The notes: a model not told the origin generated them from the letters alone. Counted from the first letter of the stretch, positions 22,480 to 34,811 are shown. The stretch: DNA of 64,000 nucleotides from Ovis canadensis (GCF_042477335.2 NC_091255.1:22670501-22734500), one strand, 5' to 3'. Numbers and translations: made by a program.

Positions 22480-23545
22480 TCCAAGTATGAACAGAGTATA
22501 TGGAAATATCTCAGGTCTTCAAGATTTCAAAGGGAGGAAATGAGGCCACATTGAAAGAAGAGGGGGGTGGTGGAGGAACTAAGGGGGTGCCCTTACAGAC
22601 ACCTGTTGGTCACTTGCAGGTGCCCAGGTGTTATGAGACTTTCCCCTGGGCTTCCAGGAAGGGAGGATGGGAACCCAACCCTACCAGAAACTAGAGGCCA
22701 GATACCAGACCTGAACCAGAGTCAGAGTTCTCTGCCCACCAGAGGTGATCAGGTGTCAACCCTCAGGTCAGGCTGAGGCCCTTCAACCAGACCCCTGTGT
22801 CCAGGACCAGGACAGAAGAAAAAATAGGAGGATAGGAGGGATTGAAACGAAGAAGAGAGAGGGAAGGGGAAAGAGGTCAATAAAATCTCCTGTCCCTTCC
22901 CTGGTCAAGGCACCCTGGCCAGTCATCCACATCAGGAGGAGATCAGGGACAAAATGGCCCCAGTTGTGGCCCCTGGGTCTGGTCCACCAGTGGGTGAGCT
23001 GGTCTCCGTGTACCCCAAGTGGTCAGGATGTCAGTTGTAGTGAAGAAGAGATCCCACCAGAGTCGCCATTTGTTGCAGGAAGGGAAACCTCTTCCAGGGT
23101 CTGAGAGTGGGCTCTTATTTAACATTCAGAAACAAATTATCTGAGGAGGCACAAATGCTGACAAAGCAAGTCTTTATTGGAAAAGGACACCCAGATACAG
23201 AGCCGAAGGGCAAGAGAACCCAGGGAACTGGCTCCCAATCTCAGATTTTATGGTAATGGGGTTAGTTTCTGGGTTGTCTCTGGCTAATCATTCTGACTCA
23301 GAGTCCTTCCTGGTGGTGCGTGCCTCAAACAGCCAAGATAGATTCCAGTGAAAAGGATTCTGGGAGGTTAGCAGGACATTTGGACTGGCATGTCATCTCT
23401 CCTTTTGACCTTTCCTAAATTCTTCCAGTTAGTGGTAGCTTATAATTCTGAGTTCCTTACCAGTACCTCCTGTTGTAAGATAACTCATGCAAGGGACTAC
23501 TGTTTTGCCTGGCCAAGTCGGCCAAGTCCTCTAACACTGCCATGG
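22480..23545 (-). mobile_element. Partial ERV: LTR family 1 plus leader region
   Basis: Fossil, sense on the - strand, probably class I. The LTR spans about 23071-23545, ends in CA at 23071 and carries an AATAAA-type signal. Next to it lies a TGG-starting stretch where a primer-binding site would be, then a GA-rich leader down to about 22480. It is broken and lacks recognisable gag, pol or env. Confidence 0.6.
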
Positions 23546-24009
23546 GAAATTCCACATCAGTGCTCCATCATGGGTTTGAAGTGTTTACAAGGAATGACAT
23601 TCTTTGAATTTCGCTTTATTCCTCTGTGACATGGGGATGCCCATGGAAGCAACTCCACAGGCTTGTGAGCCTTCAGTGAGATGATTCATATAAAGTACAC
23701 GCACAGGACCTGCCAGACAATTTCATGCTTAATAAAGGCCAAGTATTGCCATTATTATTGTACGGAGTCTCTCTTTAATAATCTTGCAGCATCTGTTCTT
23801 GCAATGCCTATTCAGCAAGACATTACAGGCCTTAATTATGCTTTTCTTCATATTGGAAACTCAAAGTACTACAATAACAAGCTGATTCTATTGTGTTATA
23901 CAATATCTCTAGTTAAATTCCTTTTCTGTGCTGAGTATTCACTGCCTCATATTCCCAACTGAGATACATCCCAAGGGGAGGATGGGACTAGAAGCTTCAA
24001 CTAGTCCAT

Positions 24010-24150
24010 TAAAAACTTAAGAGGGGAGAGAGAAATTAGGAGGTTAAGATGAACAGATGCACACTACTGTATATAAAACAGATAAACAGCAAAGACCTAC
24101 TGTATAGCACAGGGAACTCTATTCCATGCCTTGTAACACCTGTATTAGTC
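24010..24150 (+). mobile_element. L1 3' UTR fragment shared by both arms
   Basis: Carries CCTACTGTATAGCACAGGGA. The antisense counterpart is in arm 2 near 53680-53760, so this L1 is older than the inverted duplication. Confidence 0.65.
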
Positions 24151-24284
24151 ACTTAGTCATGTTTTGTATCTGAGTTTAAGATTTCACTTCCTCAGTCATC
24201 CCACTACCTGTCTGGAATCACCTTCTTCTCACCCCCTGCCTTACCAGAAAAGCCATAGCTTCAAGTCTCATTCAAGAATAGATT

Positions 24285-24480
24285 AGTAGGAGATAAGAAT
24301 CTGCCTGCCAATGCAGGGGACGAAGGTTCAATCCCTGGTCCAGGAAGGTTCTGCCTGCCACAGAGCAACTGAGCCCATGAACCACAACTACTGAAGCCCG
24401 TGTGCTTACAGCCTATGTTCTGCAACAAGAGAAGCCACCGCAGTGAGAAGCCCACATACCACAACAAAGAACAGACCCAA
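24285..24480 (+). mobile_element. CHR-type SINE
   Basis: AAGAATCTGCCTGCCAATGC to CCACATACCACAACAAAG; 5' end cropped. Confidence 0.8.
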
Positions 24481-24489
24481 ACCTCAACC

Positions 24490-24720
24490 CGAATCAGCCA
24501 TGGGTACACAAATATCCCCTCCCTTTTGAACCTCCCTCCCATCTCCCGCCCCATCCCACCCCTCTAGGTGGATACAGAGCCCCTGCTTGAGTTTCCTGAG
24601 CCATATAGCAAATTCCCACTGGCTATTTATTTTACATATGGTAATGTAAGTTTCCATGTTATTCTCTCCATGCATCTCACCCTCTCCTCCCCTCTCCCCA
24701 TATCCATAAGCCCCACAGTC
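24490..24720. mobile_element. L1 3' UTR fragment
   Basis: CCCTCCCATCTCCCGCC and CCACCCCTCTAGGTGG, the same family as 12400-12648. Confidence 0.6.
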
Positions 24721-24724
24721 ACGG

Positions 24725-25201
24725 CTACAGAATACAGCATCCTGGGGTCCAGCCAGCCATCTTGGGTTTGGATCAGGGCTTCCCCTTTGCTGTGCTGCAT
24801 GGGGCCATTGATCTCCACCCCAGACTGAGCTCCCTCCCCGGGAACCCTGGTCCCTCCTTCAGACCAAGGAGTCATTCCTGGGGGCTTATACCCTTTGAAC
24901 ATGCTGAGATTCCCAGATGCTAATGTGAGCTCTCTGCCTGAATGGACAGGCTGAGTCCTCCTTTCTTGGCTGGCTTAGCCTTTCTCTGCTCTTGGGTAGC
25001 AGGCTTCCCCACAGGAGGTCCTAAGGTGCTTGTCTGAGCTCTGACCACCAAGGATTAAGTCACTTTCTCTTCATTCCCACGGTCATTCAGCTTTTACCTG
25101 CATATGCCTCTCTCAAAGATTTTGTAATTGGGATGGGAAAGTGGGTGGGCTCCTTCCACAGGCCCCTGAGGGGGCTTTTGTGTCTTTCTCCTGTAGTTCT
25201 G
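24725..25201. other. Shared upstream segment of WFDC18 copies B and C
   Basis: Non-coding; aligns in reverse with 50700-51170. It lies about 900 bases upstream of copy B if the BovB is ignored and is a candidate distal control region. Confidence 0.5.
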
Positions 25202-26370
25202 TGCAGGCGCAGGAGGGCCTAGAGGAGCCATCCCACACTGAAGGTCAGGAAGTGCAGCGGGAGGAGATACCCCTCATCCAAGGTAAGGAGCAGCGGCTGT
25301 GCTTTGCTGGAGTAGCCGTGAAGAGATACCCCACGCCCAAGGTAAGAGAAACCCAAGTAAGATAGTAGGTGTTGCCAGAGGGCATCAGAGGGCAGACACA
25401 CTGAAACCATACTCACAGAAATCTAGTCAATGTAATCACACTAGGACCACAGCCTTGTCTAACTCAATGAACCTAGCCATGCCCATGGGGCAACCCAAGA
25501 TGGGCGGGTCATGGTGGAGAGGTCTGATAGAATGTGGTCCACTGGAGAAGGGAATGGCAAACCACTTCAGTATTCTTGCCTTGAGAACCCCATGAACAGT
25601 ATGAAAAGGCAAAATGATAGGATACTGAAAGAGGAACTCCCCAGATCAGTAGGTGCCCAATATGCTACTGGAGATCAGTGGAGAAATAACTCCAGAAAGA
25701 ACGAAGGGATGGAGCCAAAGCAAAAACAACACCCAGTTGTGGATGTGACTGGTGATAGAAGCAAGATCCGATGCTGAAAAGAGCAATATTGCATAGGAAC
25801 CTGGAATGTCAGGTCTGTGAATCAAGGCAAATTGGAAGTGGTCAAACAAGAGATGGCAAGAGTGAACGTCGACATTCTAGGAATCAGCAAACTAAAATGG
25901 ACTGGAATAGGTGAATTTAACTCAGATGACCATTATATCTACTACTGCGGGCAGGAATCCCTCAGAAGAAATGGAGTAGCCATCATGGTCAACAAAAGAG
26001 TCTGAAATGCAGTACTTGGATGCAGTCTCAAAAATGACAGAATGATCTCTGTTCATTTCCAAGGCAAACCACTCAATATCACAGTAATCCAAGTCTATAC
26101 CCCAACCAGTAACGCTGAAGAAGCTGAAGTTGAACAGTTCTACGAAGACCTACAAGACCTTTTAGAACTAACACCCCAAAAAGATATCCTTTTCACTATA
26201 GGGGACTGGAATGCAAAAGTAGGAAGTCAAGAAACACCTGGAATGACAGGCAAATTTGGCCTTGGAATGCAGAATGAAGCAGGGAAAAGACTAATAGAGT
26301 TTTGCCAAGAAAATGCACTGGTCACAGCAAACACCCTCTTCCAACAACACAAGAGAAGACTCTACACATG

Positions 26371-26755
26371 GACATCACCAGATGGTCAACACCAAAATCA
26401 GGTTGATTATATTCTCTGCAGCAAAGATGGAGAAGCTCTATGCTGCTAAGCTACTAAGTCGCTTCAGTCGTGTCCGACTCTGTGCGACCCCATAGACAGC
26501 AGCCCACCAGGCTCCCCCATCCCTGGGATTCTCCAGGCAAGAATGCTGGAGTGGGTTGCCATTTCCTTCTCCAATGCATGAAAGTGAAAAGTGAAAGTGA
26601 AGTCGCTCAGTCCTGTCCGACCCTCAGTGACCCCATGGACTGCAGCCTTCCAGGCTCCTCCATCCATGGGACTTTCCGGGCAAGACATCACCAGATGGTC
26701 AACACCAAAATCAGATTGATTATATTCTCTGCAGCAAAAGATGGAGAAGCTCTAT
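26371..26755. repeat. 71/72-bp direct repeats flanking a SINE inside BovB
   Basis: 26371-26441 and 26684-26755 are near-identical copies of the same BovB endonuclease segment (GACATCACCAGATGGTCAAC ... GAAGCTCTAT), with the SINE between them. This is far longer than usual SINE target duplications. Confidence 0.9.
26442..26683 (-). mobile_element. BOV-A2 SINE inside BovB
   Basis: Antisense dimer, 5'-truncated relative to other copies, between the 71-bp repeats. Confidence 0.88.
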
Positions 26756-29537
26756 ACAGTCAACAAAAACAAGACCAGGAGCTGACTGTGGCTCAGATCA
26801 TGAACTCCTTATTACCAAATTCAGACTGAAATTGAAGAAAACAGGGAAAACCACTAGACCATTCAGGTATGACCTAAATCAAATCCTTTATGATTATATA
26901 GTGGAAGTGAGAAATAGATTTAAGGGACTAGATCTGATCGATAGAGTGCCTGATGAACTATGGAATGAGGTTCATGACATTGTACAGGAGACAGGGATCA
27001 AGAAAATCCCCATGGAAAAAAATTGCAAAAAAGCAAAATGGCTGTCTGGGGAAGCCTTACAAATAGCTGTGAAAGGAAGGGAAGTGAAAAGCAAAGGAGA
27101 AAAGGAAAGATATAAGCATCTGAATGCAGAATTCCAAAGAATAGCAAGAAGATAAAAGAAAGCCTTCTTCAGCGATCAATGCAAAGAAATAGAGGAAAAC
27201 AACAGAATGGGAAAGACTAGAGATCTCTTCAAGAAAATTAGAGATACCAAGGGAACATTTCATGCAAAGATGGGCTCAATAAAGGACAGAAATGGTATGG
27301 ACCTAATAGAAGCAGAAGATATTAAGAAGAGATGGCAAATACACAGAAGAACTGTACAAAAAAGATCTTCATGACCCAGATAATCACGATGGTGTGATCA
27401 CTCACCTAGAGCCAGACATCCTGGAATGTGAAGTCAAGTGGGCCTTAGAAAGCATCACTATGAACAAAGCTAGTGGAGGTGATAGAATTCCAGTTGAGCT
27501 CTTTCAAATCCTGAAAGATGATGCTGTGAAAGTGCTGCACTCAATATGCCAGCAAATTTGGAAAACTCAGCAGTGGCCACACCAGTGGAAAAGGTCAGTT
27601 TTCATTCCAATCCCAAAGAAAGGCAACGCCAAAGAATGCTCAAACTACTGCACAATTGCACTCATCTCACATGCTAGTAAAGTAATGCTCAAAATTCTCC
27701 AAGCCAGGCTCCAGCAATATGTGAACCGTGAACTCCCAGATGTTCAATCTGGTTTTAGAAAAGGCAGAGGAACCAGAGATCAAATTGCTAGCATCCGCTG
27801 GATCATGGAAAAAGCAAGAGAGTTCCAGAAAAAGATCTATTTCTGCTTTATTGACTATGCCAAAGCCTTTGACTGTGTGGAGCACAATAAACTGTGGAAA
27901 ATTCTGAAAGAGATGGGAAAATCAGACCACCTGACCTGCCTCTTGAGAAATCTGTATGCAGGTCAGGAAGCAACAGTTAGAATTGGACATGGAACAATAG
28001 ACTGGTTCCAAATAGGAAAAGGAGTATATCAAGGCTGTATATTGTCACCCTGCTTATTTAACTTATATGCAGAGTACATCATGAGAAACGCCTGACTGGA
28101 AGAAGCACAAGCTGGAGTCAAGATTGCCGGGAGAAATATCAATAACCTCAGATATGCAGATGACACCACCCTTATGGCAGAAAGTGAAGAGGAACTCAAA
28201 AGCCTCTTGATGAAAGTGAAAGAGGAGAGTGAAAAATTTGGCTTAAAGCTCAACATTCAGAAAACGAAGATCATGGCATCTGGTCCCATCACTTCATGGG
28301 AAATAGAAGGGGAAACAGTGGAAACAGTGTCAGTCTTTATTTTTGGGGGCTCCAAAATCACTGCAGATGGTGATTGCAGCCATGAAATTAAAAGATGCTT
28401 ACTCCTTGGAAGGAAAGTTATGAGCAACCTAGATAGCATATTCAAAAGCAGCGACATTACTTTGCCGACTAAGGTCCGTCTAGTCAAGGCTATGGTTTTT
28501 CCTGTGGTCATGCATGGATGTGAAAGTTGGACTGTGAAGAAGGCTGAGCGCCGAAGAATTGATGCGTTTGAGCTGTGGTGTTGGAGAAGACTGTTGAGAG
28601 TCCCTTGGACTGCAAGGCGATCCAACCAGTCCATTCTGAAAGAGATCAACCCTGGGATTTCTTTGGAAGGAATGATGCTAAAGCTAAAACTCCAGTACTT
28701 TGGCCACCTCATGCTAAGAGTTGACTCATTGTAAAAGAGTCTGATGCTGGGAGGGATTAGGGGCAGGAGGAGAAGGGGAAGACAGAGGATGAGATGGCTG
28801 GATGGCATCACTGACTCAATGGGCGTGAGAGTGAGTGAACTCTGGGAGTTGGTGATGGCCAGGGAGGACTGGCGTGCTGCAATTCACGGGGTCGCAAAGA
28901 GTCAGACACGACTGAGCAACTGAAATGAACTGAACTGAACTCTGCTCATGTAGGTCACCCACACAGCCTTCTCTCCAGGAACTTCTTGGTATGGAGCAGG
29001 GTAGCCTCAGAGACCACCAATCATCAAGATAGACCATGTCTCTCAACTCTCAAGGGCTCCAGCCAGCTTGTGATCTCACAACATCCATCCCCTTAGACGA
29101 CTGATGTCAGTACCATTATGATTCTACCCTCGTGCCTAGCAAGGGCTCCAAAGCACACATTTACCATCCTGCGTAACTGGACCTGCTGGAGACCCCAGAT
29201 GGGCCCTGACAATGCCTAGCTTCAAAATTTCAGCTCTCACTGTGAAATTCTAAGTTACATGGAGAAAATTCTTTTCTTTGACCGTGGCTCCCAAAGGCAC
29301 CGGGGAAACCAGAGCCAAGTTGTGATGGAGCAATGAAAGAAAGGCTAAAAAATGTTCCCAAACTCTCTGGTTTGGTATTTGCATATCCAAGAAACCATTC
29401 CCTAGTCTGAGAAAACAGTTGTGAAATAGAACAAAGAAACTAGAATATCCTGGGACACTCCCTTGAGAGCTTACATTTTAATACTCTTCTTGTTCTACTG
29501 CCTCTCACCTCACCCTCCTTTCTGGTGACACTGTGAG

Positions 29538-29544
29538 TATAAAT
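29538..29544 (+). promoter_or_regulatory. TATA box of WFDC18 copy B
   Basis: TATAAAT 41 bases before the ATG. The 75 bases from CACCCTCC to ATG differ from copy C at about one position. Confidence 0.8.
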
Positions 29545-29584
29545 TATAGCTGGGCTCTGCCCCTGCACCACACCAGAGGCCAAC

Positions 29585-31308
29585 ATGAAGACAGGCACCA
29601 TCTTTGTTCTGCTGGCTTTCATCGTCATGGGGCTGGAGGTCGCCTGGGCTCAGGGATCTCTTGTCAAAGGTGAGGGTGCTGAGGGGACCCTAACTGACAG
29701 CAGAGCAGGCTCAGAGCCCAGTGTTAGACCTGAGGGTGGTTTTGCCTGGAAGCAACCAGGTCCCCTCACAGAGTGGGGAGTTGGCCTTGATTAGATGCAT
29801 TTTCTTTGATCTAAATGAGCACTCATCCTGTGTGTCCCATTCTCCCTATCAGACTGGGTTGGGTCTGATTAGAAATTGGGGGTAAAAGGTAAGTTTTCTC
29901 TCTGGTTAGGACCTGTGCCTTGTGTATGGGACCCCAGAGGAAGGCGGGGGACAAACGGAATGTGTGAGACAGGGGATGGTGATCTCTGTAAGCAGAGGAT
30001 TTTCTAGAATCTTCTATTAAGGTGGGAAGAAGAGAGTTGTGACTGTGCAGGTTTCTTATCTTCTGAGACTGTGCAGCCTTCAGAGAAAGGAGAGCATTCT
30101 CCTAAGGCCCAGACTGTGGGCTTCATGAGAGAGGAGCAGTGGAGGCTCGGGGAGGAGTCCAGAGCACAAAGGAAGCAAGGGAAGAGGCAGCAGTCCTGCC
30201 TGTGATGGAGGCATCAGGCCTCCAGCGTCCGTCCTCAGGCCTGTCTCAGCGACTGCGCCACACGCCAAACACCATCCTGTGTTTCAGGACGACAGAGACC
30301 TGGATTCTGCCCAGAGGTGCCCAAAGGTACTATGGGAATTTGTGTTGAACTGTGCTCAGGAGATGATTCCTGTCCTGAGGGAGCGAAATGCTGCAGCAAT
30401 GGGTGTGGTCACGTCTGCAAAACTGCTGTCTTCAGAGTGAGTACAAGTCGGTCAAGAGCTGGCCAAGGGGTGCACACAACTCTCCAGTGGACTTTGCTCA
30501 CATGTCCACCGCACAGGAGAGTCTAGAAAACTCCCAGAGAAAGGGGCTCGAAACACGGCAGACGGACAGCTGGCCACACTACCTGAGGCCTCGTCCTAAA
30601 AGAGGAGCCCTCTCCCAGGACAACGCTGATGGGTTCAGTTGAGACAAGTATCCATGATACAGATTCACAGGTCATTCTTAACCAAGGTTTTCTCACTTTA
30701 TTTCTCCTTCCTCACCAAAGGAATTTAACTCTTCCTGGAAAATGGAACAGCCCGGGAGGAGGAAGGAAGGGAAAGGGAATCCCTAGGGATTGAGTATCTC
30801 CTGTGTCAGGCATGCATTGTGCAGAAATTGAAACAAAAAGACAGATACAACTGGATAAATGAGACAGACATAGATAAACAATCTAAATGTAGGGTGACCA
30901 GTGCTTTGCACAGATTTCTTGTACAATCTGTGGGAGAAAGAGAAGGGTTATGGGCTTTGCCTAGAGGGAGAGAGATTGGGAAGGTTGTCAGATAGTAGAG
31001 AACATTGAGCGAAAAAATACAGGGTGCAGAAAGTTAGCAGGAGGAAGGCAGGGCAGTTGAGAGGGTGGGAGGAGTATGGATCTTCCATTGGAGACGGGGA
31101 AGTGGTGGTAGTAGGAAAGCATTGCAGCATCTCAGGGGGATGGTGGAGGGTCATCCAGGCCAGAGTCCAGTGAGGAGAGAGAGCGTCCTGCTGAAGGGTT
31201 TGGTAAACTGCTGGGTGTTTCTAAGCCCAGTTAATGTCATGATCAAATTTGTATTTTTAGAAGGTTGGCTCTGGTGGCCGTGGGAAAGCTGGACTGGACA
31301 GTTATTGA
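29585..31308 (+). CDS. WFDC18: WFDC18-like secreted WAP protein, copy B
   Basis: Paralog of copies A and C. Coding exons are 29585-29669, 30288-30436 and 31261-31308, with GT/AG ends, giving 93 aa. The signal peptide is about residues 1-23 ([12 protein letters not shown]..., cleavage likely near AWAQ). The WAP cysteines keep the positions of copy A (36 to 72). The loop between cysteines 2 and 3 is VEL, and residues after cysteine 4 read [15 protein letters not shown]. Exon 3 adds [15 protein letters not shown]. Against copy C, exon 2 has 12 base differences, 11 of which alter amino acids. It is the only WFDC18 copy on the + strand, in arm 1 of the inverted duplication. Its intact frame and shared TATA and poly(A) sites argue for a working gene. 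Confidence 0.85.
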
Positions 31309-31481
31309 GCATGCCTGAAGAACAGCACCTGAAGATTTCTTATGAATCCACGAATTCGATGCTTGGCATAACAAGACTTCCATATCCATTGCTTGCTCTT
31401 TCCTTTGCCTGGAATTGTAGCCCTGGGGGATAAAGATCTAAAATGGTGCAGGGGCTGCTGTCTAAAAACACTTGTGTTCAA

Positions 31482-31487
31482 AATAAA
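31482..31487 (+). terminator. Polyadenylation signal of WFDC18 copy B
   Basis: AATAAA 174 bases after the stop. Confidence 0.75.
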
Positions 31488-31499
31488 CTAAATCTGTGG

Positions 31500-32605
31500 C
31501 ATAGTTTGGGCTATGTCTGTCTTTCCATTTAGGCATTCTGGTGGATCTTCTTTGGCTAGAAGGACCATGTGTGTGCTCTGCAGTGGGTCCATGAATATAA
31601 GGCACTCAGAAAACCAACAGATCAGACTCAAGTTCCTCCCAGCTAGCTCCTTTCCTCCTTCCACATCTCTGTCTCTAGACAGGGCAGAAGGCTCGAGAAT
31701 ATTTTCTCAAGCGTCCTGTGAAGATGATTTTGTCAAACAACAAAATGAATGAGTATGTAGCACCTAGGAGGCCGATTGCAGCAGCTTGTATTAGGGCAAG
31801 ACTCCAGAGGAGTAGGAGCGGGAGCAAGGGTGGGGATACCCCATTCTAAGGCAGCACACCGACATCTAGCAGGATGCCTAACTCCGGGAGAGTCATCCTG
31901 TTCCCTGGGATGGAGGTGACATGAATTGGAAAGCCAGGTGCTATCTGAAAGTGATTTGAAGTTAGGATACAGTTAGGAGATAAACTCTGAGGATGTAACC
32001 TTCCATTCAGGCTTCCCTGAGACGTAAGCTAAATCTTAGTCTCCCAAAGATTCTGACAAAAATGATGGACGGGACTGACTTTATCTCTCCCAAGAATCGA
32101 GTTCTCTGTTCACTTCTTTCCATCAAGATTCCTCCAGTTGGCCCGATGAGTGTGAAATGTGGTCTTCCATGTCTGTGTCTCCCTGTCACCAACACTGCTC
32201 TTGTACATCTCATAAGCCCAATGTCATGTGGCCTCACCTGTCTGTGCAGAGGAACGAAAGCATATTAGCACTGAAATCTTCTGTCACTGTCTGGTCATCC
32301 TCATCCCAAACCCTTCCCTTTGGTCATTTATGGGGGTTCATGAGCATACCTCTAAAAAGTTTCCAATCAATTTCACCATTTACCTGCCATTCTGATTGCC
32401 AAAGTATGACCTTCCCTGGCAAAGATACTGGAGGATGGCCTCCTACAACTTCCACTTATGTTTCTCCCCTTCAGGTAGTGCAGCTATCCCTAGAAAGTTG
32501 TTTGTGCTTTTTAGTAAACTTCTCCTTTTTCTCACCTTAGATATAAACTGCCTTTATATCTAAGGGAAAACTCTATTTCTCCCTATAGAAATTGATAAGG
32601 CCCAG
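31500..32605. other. 3' flank of copy B, duplicated sequence
   Basis: Aligns in reverse with 9007-10230 and 46595-48230. Open frames here are not gene-like. A 13-bp palindrome lies at 32535-32565. Confidence 0.6.
32535..32565. repeat. Perfect 13-bp palindrome at the SINE-free site
   Basis: CCTTAGATATAAA - CTGCC - TTTATATCTAAGG. It stands where blocks A and C carry a CHR SINE. Confidence 0.85.
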
Positions 32606-32609
32606 ATAA

Positions 32610-33917
32610 TACAAGACTCACATTCCAGATTTGAAACTCAGCAATATTTCCAATTCAGTGTCAATTCTCCAAACTGGGGAAGAACTCTGCCCCATTTTAG
32701 CAGAAGGTGGCCAGAGCCATCTCCTCCCAGTACTCTGAACTGAAACTGAGCAGAACTCTTTGAGGGTCCAGAGTACAAGTCTTTTCTGTGTCCCCTGTTG
32801 TTTGCTGGGTATACGCTTCGTTCAGCCTCCCTGACCTTCTCTGAGTTCTCTGAGTTCCATCGGGCAGCTGCAAACACTCGCTAATCAGGGAAGGGAAGGG
32901 AAAAACAGGGAAGGAGCAGTCAAGGGTGGTACAGTCTTGAGATAGGGTCCCAATTCCCTCTCAAGTAGCATCCATAACAATATCTCTGAGTTCTGCAGGA
33001 ACTAAGGCCTTCGACCAGAAAGAGGATAACTTCAGGCTGAGTGCAAGATTCCTAGAGCACCACCCTGTTACCTCACCACCAGCCAATCAGAAGAAAGCTA
33101 TACCCCTTGCAGTCCTCACCCCAAATTCTGCCTTCTGTTCTTGAGTCCGGCTAAAATCATCCTTTCAGGCCTCCTGTTTGGCCCCCTATCTATTTCGACT
33201 GCTTACGAGGTTTGTATCTGACAAGGTCCAACAATTTCAGGCCAAATCATTGTTACTACAAGGATGAATGCTGGTTTGGGACCCAGAATACCTCGTTTTG
33301 AATCAGGGGGAGAGAGACTTCTACCCTGCTAGGCAGGTCTAAGCCCACTCTCAGCAGGAAGTAGTTTTAGAAGAAAGAGACCTCTGCCTCAATTCCCAGA
33401 AAGAATCTGGAGTATGAAGTCTCTCAGCAGAAGTTGTTAGGAGAAATACTGACTGAAACTGTCCACCCTGGCCAGGAAAGATAGTAACCACTGCCACGAG
33501 TTATCTTACAACAAGAGAGCCTGGTAAGGAAACCAGGATTAACAAGCTGCCACCAACATGAAGATTTCGGAAAAGGTCAAAAGGAGGGAGGAGATGCCTG
33601 TCCAAATATCCTGTCAGCCTCCCCAAATCCTCCTCACTGGAATCCATCTTGGCTGAGCAATGCCTCCACTATCAGGAAGGACCCTGAGTTGGAATGATTA
33701 GCCAGAGACAATCTGGAAACTAACCCCATTACCATAAAACTCGAGACTGCGAGTCACATGGCAGAGCAGTTCTCTGGTTTCCTTTACCCTGCGGTTCTCC
33801 ACCTGGGTGCCCCTTTCCAGTGAAGTCTCTTGCTTTGTCGGCACATGTCTCAATTCATTTCCAAGTGCTGGACAAGAGCCCACTCTCAGGCCCCGGAAGG
33901 GATCCCCTTTTCTGCAA
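32610..33917 (+). mobile_element. ERV LTR (LTR family 1), sense +
   Basis: Fossil LTR, probably class I, of about 1.3 kb. It is the most continuous member of the family seen at 13230-14960 and 23071-23545. It starts at the edge of arm 1. Confidence 0.65.
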
Positions 33918-34629
33918 TGGTGAAGTCCTGAAAAATCCCCAAGATGCTTTTCATGCACCTGGAAATGATGAGCAATTTATTTATTTATTTATTTATTTTA
34001 ATGAGGAGCAATTTAACTGTCTGGGTAAAACATTAGTTCTTCGTGAAAAACAAAACAAGATGATGCCCTTATAAAAAGTGGACTTCTGGGACTGGAGTGA
34101 CAATCACACACGTGGGGATCCAGTAAATTCTCGTGACATATTATCATTTGAAGGCATCAGGTGTCTGCAGCAGCCAAGGCATAAATGAACAATTAAGTGA
34201 GAAGCCTGAGTGGAGACCTTGGGAATTCCTAGATGCTCTGTAATTGAGCAGGATCTTAGGGAGCTATCCTGGTACAGAACCTTCCCCCCATCCTCTGCTT
34301 TAGCTCTTGTGAATTGGATACAAATTAGTGACTAAACAACAATGGAGTACCCAGATAATAGTACCTGATGCACGTTCCTTGAGTTGTTTTACACAAGCTA
34401 AAATCATCCCCAAAGGGAATAGATCAATTACTTAATGACCATGAGCACAGAGTCCCCAGGCCTACAGGAACCTTGGGATTGACAGTGTTAAACCCTGTGA
34501 CACCCTCACCATCAACCAGTCAGAGAAATGTGCATGAGTCAATCACATACCCTGGGACTCTCCTCACCTTGCCTTTTATAAGGCTTTGCTGAAACCCCTC
34601 AAGAAGTTCAAGTTTTTTGAGCACTAGCG
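33918..34629 (+). mobile_element. ERV LTR remnant (LTR family 2)
   Basis: Matches 54250-55130 in the same orientation, from a GTGAAAAACAAAACAA stretch to TTTTTTGAGCACT. Fossil; class not settled. An (ATTT)n run lies at 33976-34000. Confidence 0.55.
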
Positions 34630-34811
34630 CTGCAGTCCATGGGGTCGCTAGGAATTGGACACGACTGAGCGACTTCACTTTCACTTTTCACTTTCATGCA
34701 TGGGAGAAGGAAATGGCAACCCACTCCAGTGTTCTTGCCTGGAGAATCCCAGGGACGGGGGAGCCTGGTGGGCTGCTGTCTATGGGGTCGCACAGAGTCA
34801 GGCACGACTCA
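34630..34811 (+). mobile_element. BOV-A2 SINE
   Basis: Sense copy: CAGTCCATGGGGTCGC ... CCCACTCCAGTGTTCTTGCC ... GGGTCGCACAGAGTC. Confidence 0.85.

Larger units (their letters stand above)
25202..28940 (+). mobile_element. Near-full-length BovB LINE inserted in arm 1
   Basis: RTE-class non-LTR retrotransposon. The 5' region with repeated AGGAG/GAGATACC motifs starts at 25202. The endonuclease runs from about 25817 to 26440 (GDWNAKVG, then TWTSPDGQHQNQVDYIL). The reverse transcriptase spans 27394-28735 (FIDYAKAFDCVEH, GCILSPCLFNLY, RYADDTTLMAE). Its 3' tail is GAACTGAACTGAAC. In-frame stops break it, for example TGA near 26003 and 28095. A SINE splits the endonuclease end. TCTG flanks it on both sides; arm 2 shows the uninterrupted site near 50700. 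Confidence 0.92.
23548..32605 (+). repeat. Arm 1 of a large inverted duplication (with WFDC18 copy B)
   Basis: Pairs in reverse with about 46595-54260. Visible anchors are 23548-24150 with 53680-54260, 24725-25201 with 50700-51170, and 28941-32600 with 46600-50690. Intron identity looks near 90% by eye. Arm 1 is longer because of a BovB insertion at 25202-28940. Confidence 0.8.

Noticed and set aside
32157-32540. 127-codon frame downstream of copy B
   Set aside because: Lies in the duplicated 3' flank, and the matching flanks of A and C do not keep the frame.
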